A stretch of 64,000 nt of DNA, taken from Azonexus fungiphilus (GTDB lineage: Bacteria; Pseudomonadota; Gammaproteobacteria; Burkholderiales; Rhodocyclaceae). Position numbers and translations under genes: made by a program. The notes under the pieces were generated by a model. It did no database searches. It was not told the origin of the DNA and saw nothing but the letters and a program-made list of their open reading frames with translations. Shown piece by piece: positions 59,232-64,000 of the stretch; positions within the stretch are counted from its first letter, which is position 1; every line of letters starts with the position of its first letter. Location: positions 83,237 through 147,236 of the forward strand of contig NZ_RBXP01000018.1 in the NCBI RefSeq assembly GCF_003634965.1. The letters are read 5' to 3'.

Positions 59232-61607
59232 ATGGTGAATGTTCGCAATTTCAGGATAGGCAGCCGGCTGATCGCCACCACCGTGGGCGCGCTGGGCTTG
59301 ATGATCGCCTTCGTCGTGGTTGCCTTGATCAGTCTCGGGCAGATTGGCGACAAGGTGCAGTCGATTGCGGTCGACAACAACCAGGGCATGGAAATCGCCC
59401 GCGAGATGCAGGGGCATCTCGACAGTCTCGGCTTGCGTGCCCGCAACGCCATGCTCTATGAGGAAATCGCCAAGCAGCGCGAGGAGGAGCGGGCGGCTGC
59501 GCTCGACCTGCAGCATTACCTGGCCAGCGAGCAGCAATTGGCCGGCCGCTCGCTGTCGGCCGGGGCCGCGGCTGCCGTGGCCAGCCTGCCGGCGCTGCGC
59601 ACGCGGGCGGAAGCTGCGGTGCAGCGGCTGTTTGCGCTGGTCGGCGAAGGCAACCGGCCGGAGATCGAGGCGCACTTTATCGACGAGTTCGGTCCGGCAT
59701 TGCGTGCCTGGCAGCAGGCGATCAACGAGTTGCAGGTCCAGCAGAAGGCGGCCAACGCGGCCGCCCTGCTCGAAATCGCCGAGATTCGCCAGGCCGTCCA
59801 GACGATCCTGATCGGCCTGATCGGCCTGGCCGTCGTGATCATGGTCCCGGCCGGCCTGTGGGTGACGCGCGGGATCACCAATCCCTTGTCGGCGGCGGTC
59901 AGCGTCGCCGAGTCGGTGGCGGGCGGCAATTTCGATAACGCCATCGATACCGCCGGTGAGGACGAACCGGCGCATCTGCTGCAGACGCTGGCGCGGATGC
60001 AGTCGGATCTCAAGCAGCGCAGCGCCAGCGAACGGCGGATTGCGGCCGAGGCCCTGCGCATCAAGGTCGCGCTCGATGTCGGTTCGAATTGCGTGATGCT
60101 GCTCGATCCGCAAGCTCAGTTGATCTACGGCAATGCCGCCCTGCTGGCGATGATGCAGCGTGCCGAAGGCGACCTGCGCCGGCAGTTGCCGGATTTCAGC
60201 GCCGAGGCCTTGCTGGCCGGGCGGCTGCGCGTCGAGCTGCTCGATCAATCGTTGCGGCCGGAGGTTCTGGCGGGGCTTGGCGAAGCGCAGCGCAGTCAGT
60301 TGCGGATCGCCGCCCGGACTTTCGCGCTGGTCGTGACACCGGTGCTTGGCGAAGATGGCGGGCGGCTCGGCACGGTCATCGAATGGCTGGATCGCACCGG
60401 CGAAGTGGCGATCGAACAGGAAGTCAGCGACATCATCCAGGCGGCGGCGGCCGGCGATTTTTCGCGGCGCATCGCGGTGGCCGACAAGCAGGGTTTCTTC
60501 CTCGAACTGTCGGCTGCCGTCAACCGCCTGCTCGACGCCAACAGCCAGGCACTTGACGAGGTTGGCCAGATGCTCGCTCGCCTGGCCCGCGGCGATCTCA
60601 CCGAGAAGATCGACACGCCTTACCAGGGCTTGCTGGCCAAGGTTCGCGACGATGCCAACGGCACCATCGACCATCTGCGCGAAATCGTCCAGGCGATCAA
60701 GCTGGCGACCGATGCGATCACCACCGCGGCCAAGGAAATCGCCCAGGGCAACCAGGACCTCTCCGGTCGTACCGAGCAGCAGGCCTCCAGTCTCGAGGAA
60801 ACCGCCTCGAGCATGGAGCAGCTCACCGGAACCGTCCGCCAGAACGCCGACAACGCGCGCCGGGCCAATGAACTGGCCGGCGATGCGCAACGCGTCGCCG
60901 AGCAGGGCGGGGAAGTCGTCGGCCTGGTGGTGACGACGATGAGCGCGATCCAGCAGGCGAGCAGCCGGATCGCCGACATCATCGGGGTGATCGACGGCAT
61001 CGCCTTCCAGACCAACATCCTGGCGCTCAACGCTGCTGTCGAGGCGGCGCGGGCCGGCGAACAGGGGCGCGGCTTCGCCGTCGTCGCCACCGAAGTGCGC
61101 AACCTGGCCCAGCGCAGTGCCGCCGCAGCCAAGGAAATCAAGGCCCTGATCGCCGACTCGGCGAGCAAGGTGGCGGTTGGCAATCGCCTCGTCGAACAGG
61201 CCGGCAGCACGATGAACGAGGTCGTTTCGAGCATCCAAACCGTCGCCCGGCTGATGGGCGACATTTCCGGGGCAACCCGCGAGCAGGGTACCGGCATCGA
61301 GCAGGTCAGCCAGGCCATCACCCAGATGGACGAGGTGACGCAACAGAATGCCGCCCTCGTCGAACAGGCGGCGGCCGCCGCCGAAAGCCTGCAGGCGCAG
61401 GCGCTCGGCCTGGCGCGAGCGGTCTCGGCCTTCCGCCTGGCGGCGGAAGTGCTGCCTGCGGAAGCCCTGCATTCCTGGTCGGCGCCGCCGCCGCGCCTGG
61501 TGAAAAAAGCTTCGCCGGCGGCGTTGACCGTCAAATTGAAGGCGCCAGCGAGCGCTGAACGCATACCCGTGATGTCCGACCGTGCAGACGGTTGGGCAGA
61601 GTTTTGA
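59232..61607 (+). CDS. Methyl-accepting chemotaxis protein with C-terminal xWxxF pentapeptide
   Basis: A 791-residue receptor: TM1 (about 15-35), periplasmic four-helix-type sensor (about 40-190), TM2 (about 193-213), HAMP, a PAS-like module (about 285-400), a second HAMP-like region and the methyl-accepting signalling domain with hairpin tip [20 protein letters not shown]. The last residues DGWAEF match the CheR/CheB tether xWxxF, seen after a flexible Pro/Ala/Lys linker. GGGGAGGG lies upstream of the ATG. Ligand unknown. Confidence 0.95.
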   Translation: MVNVRNFRIGSRLIATTVGALGLMIAFVVVALISLGQIGDKVQSIAVDNNQGMEIAREMQGHLDSLGLRARNAMLYEEIAKQREEERAAALDLQHYLASEQQLAGRSLSAGAAAAVASLPALRTRAEAAVQRLFALVGEGNRPEIEAHFIDEFGPALRAWQQAINELQVQQKAANAAALLEIAEIRQAVQTILIGLIGLAVVIMVPAGLWVTRGITNPLSAAVSVAESVAGGNFDNAIDTAGEDEPAHLLQTLARMQSDLKQRSASERRIAAEALRIKVALDVGSNCVMLLDPQAQLIYGNAALLAMMQRAEGDLRRQLPDFSAEALLAGRLRVELLDQSLRPEVLAGLGEAQRSQLRIAARTFALVVTPVLGEDGGRLGTVIEWLDRTGEVAIEQEVSDIIQAAAAGDFSRRIAVADKQGFFLELSAAVNRLLDANSQALDEVGQMLARLARGDLTEKIDTPYQGLLAKVRDDANGTIDHLREIVQAIKLATDAITTAAKEIAQGNQDLSGRTEQQASSLEETASSMEQLTGTVRQNADNARRANELAGDAQRVAEQGGEVVGLVVTTMSAIQQASSRIADIIGVIDGIAFQTNILALNAAVEAARAGEQGRGFAVVATEVRNLAQRSAAAAKEIKALIADSASKVAVGNRLVEQAGSTMNEVVSSIQTVARLMGDISGATREQGTGIEQVSQAITQMDEVTQQNAALVEQAAAAAESLQAQALGLARAVSAFRLAAEVLPAEALHSWSAPPPRLVKKASPAALTVKLKAPASAERIPVMSDRADGWAEF

Positions 61608-61630
61608 TCCGGAATCCGAAGGGCATACCC

Positions 61631-64000
61631 ATGCGCAACAACCAGCCTGTGACCCAGCACGAAGTCCTGTTGACGGCCGATAGCCTGATCGTCTCGAAAA
61701 CCGACCTGAAGGGCTTGATTACCTACGTCAACAAGGACTTCATCGAGATCAGCGGCTTTTCCGAAGGCGAGTTGATCGGCCAGCCGCACAACCTGGTTCG
61801 CCACCCGGAAATGCCGGTCGAGGCCTTTGCCGACATGTGGCGCGACCTCAAGGATGAGCGTCCTTGGACCGGGCTGGTCAAGAACCGCTGCAAGAACGGT
61901 GATTTCTACTGGGTACTGGCGACGGCCACGCCGATCCGCGAGAACGGCCAGGTGGTCGGCTACATGTCGGTTCGCCGCCAGCCGACCCGGGCCCAGGTCG
62001 AGGCGGCCGAAAGCGCCTACCGGATGTTCCGCGAGAAGCGGGCCGGCGGCTTGCGCATCCGGCACGGCGCGGTGGTTAACGGCGGGCCTGGATTGTTCGC
62101 CGGCTGGTCGTTGCGGCAGAAGCTGTTCGCCGGGTTCGCCTCGCTGCTGATGGCGATGGTCGTGGTTGCCGGAATTGCCGTCTGGGGGACCGGGCAGACG
62201 CACGACAACGCAGTCCGCCTCAACGACGGCGGTCTCAAGCCAACCCAGGCGCTCGCCGTGATCGGGCGCCTGATGGCGGAAAACCGCAGTCAGGTGCTGT
62301 TGACCCTGCAGCACGATCCGGCTGGTGCCTATGCCGGGCTGCACGACCACGAAATCGAATTCCACACCCGGCAGATCGATGCCAACATCGCCGAGATCTC
62401 CCGCCAGTGGGAGCTCTATGCCCGGCAGATCTCGTCGCCGGCCCAGCAGCAACTGGCCGACGCCTTCGTCGAGGCGCGCATGCGCTATGTCAAGGAAGGC
62501 CTGCTGGCGGCCAAGGAAGCCCTGCTCGCCGGGCGTTTCGACGACGCCAACATGATCCTGCTGAAGAAGATCAACCCGAGCTACACGGCTGCCGCGGCAA
62601 AGGCCGAAGAGCTATTCCGGATGCAGGCGGACGAAGCGCAGGCACTGGTCGACGCCGGCGACGCGCTGCATCGCAACCAGCTCGCCTGGATCCTGGCGAT
62701 CCTCGTTCTCGCGCTGCTCGGCGGCATTGGTGTGGCGGTGGCGATCACCCGTTCGATCACCCGGCCGATCGCCGATATCGTGGCCACCTTCCAGTCGCTG
62801 GCCAATGGCGATTTCACCCGCAATGTCGATATCTCGCGCAATGACGAGATGGGCAAGATCCTGCAGGGGCTGCAGTCGATGCAGATCCAGCAAGGCTTCA
62901 ACGTTGCCGAGGCGCAACGCATCGCCAACGACAACCTGCGCATCCGCATCGCACTCGACTGCGTTTCGTCCAACCTGCGTATCGCCGACGACGAAGGTAT
63001 CGTGCTCTACGCCAACAAGGGCCTGCAAAGCACCTTGCGGCGGATCGAGCCGGCCATGCGCGAGCGTCAGCCCGGTTTCTCGGTCGACCGCTTCATCGGC
63101 AGCAGCATCGGCGATTTCTACGCCGACCCGCAGGCGGCGCTGCGCGGCCTGCGCGAACTTCAGGGCACGCGCCGGACCGAGATGGAAATCGGTGGACGGA
63201 TATTCAACGTCGTCACCAACCCGATCATCAACGAGCGCGGCGAACGCCTCGGCACCGTCGGCGAATGGCTCGACCGCACCGCCGAGATCAACGCCCAGCG
63301 CCTGGTCGCCGAACTGATCCACAAGGCCTCCGAAGGCAATCTCGACGCCCGCCTCGATGCCGATGCACTCGAAGGTTTCTACAAGGAGCTCGGCGAGGGC
63401 ATCAACAGCCTGCTCGGGACGACCGCCTCGGCGATCAACGAAATCGCCGACCTGCTCTCCCGGATCGCTGCCGGCGACCTGATGCACACGGTCGACACCG
63501 AATATCGGGGAACTTTCGGCCGGCTCAAGGACGACGCCAACCAGACGGTGCGTCGCCTGCGCGAACTGGTCGGCGGTATCCAGGGATCGGCCGAGATGAT
63601 CAACGTTGCCGCCAAGGAGATCGCTTCGGGCAACCAGGACCTCTCCAGCCGGACCGAGGAGCAGGCCAGCAGCCTCGAGGAAACGGCCTCGAGCATGGAA
63701 GAGCTCACCGCGACGGTCAAGCAGAACGCCGAGAACGCCCGCCAGGCCAACGAACTGGCCGGTAATGCCCAGCGCGTCGCCGAGCAGGGGGGCGAGGTGG
63801 TCGGCAAGGTGGTCGATACGATGGGGTCGATCCACCAGGCCAGCGCCAAGATCGCCGACATCATCGGGGTGATCGACGGCATTGCCTTCCAGACCAACAT
63901 CCTGGCGCTCAACGCTGCTGTCGAGGCGGCGCGGGCCGGCGAACAGGGGCGCGGCTTCGCCGTCGTCGCCACCGAAGTGCGCAACCTGGCCCAGCGCAGC
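61631..64000 (+). CDS. Aer-like methyl-accepting chemotaxis protein (3' end beyond window)
   Basis: 790 codons are present. Domains: Aer-type PAS (about 15-120; [52 protein letters not shown]), TM1 near 160-185, a sensor region, TM2 near 355-380, HAMP, a second PAS-like segment, HAMP and signalling domain up to RNLAQRS. The PAS resembles the FAD-binding aerotaxis sensor of Aer, so energy/oxygen sensing is likely. The signalling segment is nearly identical in DNA to that of the preceding receptor. Confidence 0.93.
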   Translation, partial: MRNNQPVTQHEVLLTADSLIVSKTDLKGLITYVNKDFIEISGFSEGELIGQPHNLVRHPEMPVEAFADMWRDLKDERPWTGLVKNRCKNGDFYWVLATATPIRENGQVVGYMSVRRQPTRAQVEAAESAYRMFREKRAGGLRIRHGAVVNGGPGLFAGWSLRQKLFAGFASLLMAMVVVAGIAVWGTGQTHDNAVRLNDGGLKPTQALAVIGRLMAENRSQVLLTLQHDPAGAYAGLHDHEIEFHTRQIDANIAEISRQWELYARQISSPAQQQLADAFVEARMRYVKEGLLAAKEALLAGRFDDANMILLKKINPSYTAAAAKAEELFRMQADEAQALVDAGDALHRNQLAWILAILVLALLGGIGVAVAITRSITRPIADIVATFQSLANGDFTRNVDISRNDEMGKILQGLQSMQIQQGFNVAEAQRIANDNLRIRIALDCVSSNLRIADDEGIVLYANKGLQSTLRRIEPAMRERQPGFSVDRFIGSSIGDFYADPQAALRGLRELQGTRRTEMEIGGRIFNVVTNPIINERGERLGTVGEWLDRTAEINAQRLVAELIHKASEGNLDARLDADALEGFYKELGEGINSLLGTTASAINEIADLLSRIAAGDLMHTVDTEYRGTFGRLKDDANQTVRRLRELVGGIQGSAEMINVAAKEIASGNQDLSSRTEEQASSLEETASSMEELTATVKQNAENARQANELAGNAQRVAEQGGEVVGKVVDTMGSIHQASAKIADIIGVIDGIAFQTNILALNAAVEAARAGEQGRGFAVVATEVRNLAQRS

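Noticed and set aside
58704..61472. Open frame of 922 codons on the minus strand across cheW and the chemoreceptor
   Set aside because: Shadow of highly GC-biased coding DNA; the + strand proteins are unmistakable families.
63081..63090. CGGTCGACCG in the second chemoreceptor
   Set aside because: Flanks are GC-rich with no AT arms and it encodes an ordinary SVDR; counted as chance, not as a family member.

Overview
This window looks like a chromosome segment of a GC-rich, motile, respiring betaproteobacterium. The gene families and the orders mla-bolA-murA-hisGD, hisBHAFIE-hinT-tatABC and ccoNOQP-ccoG-ccoH suggest the Rhodocyclales (Dechloromonas/Azonexus type); this placement is inferred from gene order and protein character, not from a search. 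I see no rRNA, CRISPR array, insertion sequence or phage. There is one tRNA, tRNA-Thr(CGT).

Layout. 1-6.1 kb: outer-membrane lipid asymmetry genes (mlaF end, mlaE, mlaD, mlaA, mlaC, mlaB), an ABC-2 exporter, a BolA protein and murA. 6.2-9.5 kb: a cold-shock gene and a TRAP dicarboxylate-type transporter. 9.6-19.2 kb: histidine biosynthesis (hisG, hisD, then hisB-H-A-F-I-E), hinT and tatABC. This operon is interrupted by a two-gene chromate-transporter module and an inverted hisC. 19.2-25 kb: a glutamine amidotransferase, an HtrA/DegS-type protease, NIF3, a FimV-like protein, an FAA hydrolase and a MATE exporter. 25-28.2 kb: sucCD and an ornithine cyclodeaminase homologue. 28.2-32.2 kb: a signalling block (PP2C phosphatase, FHA protein, metallo-beta-lactamase phosphodiesterase, GAF-HD-GYP protein). 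32.3-35.9 kb: a type IV pilin with two Wzy/PglL-type membrane ligases of lower GC. 35.9-42.2 kb: a tight minus-strand cluster of murJ, a PEBP protein, lapG, lapD and CYTH/CHAD. 42.2-44.3 kb: tRNA-Thr, a response-regulator diguanylate cyclase and a short-chain dehydrogenase. 44.3-52.7 kb: cbb3 oxidase genes (ccoI, ccoS, ccoN, ccoO, ccoQ, ccoP, ccoG, ccoH) with ANR/FNR boxes. 52.7-53.9 kb: an orphan TonB-like protein and a Nudix hydrolase. 54-64 kb: motAB, cheY, cheA, cheW and two chemoreceptors, the second cut by the window end.

How it fits together. The organism appears to respire at low oxygen (cbb3 oxidase under ANR/FNR control), swim and sense energy (motAB, che genes, an Aer-like receptor), switch to surface life through c-di-GMP (LapD/LapG, a diguanylate cyclase, HD-GYP) and use type IV pili.

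The most unusual signal is a dispersed palindromic motif family centred on GGTCGACC with AT-rich arms. It sits at gene junctions, flanks the chromate-transporter insertion and seems to supply start codons for two genes. A second candidate novelty is a small ANR/FNR-controlled transcript between ccoS and ccoN.
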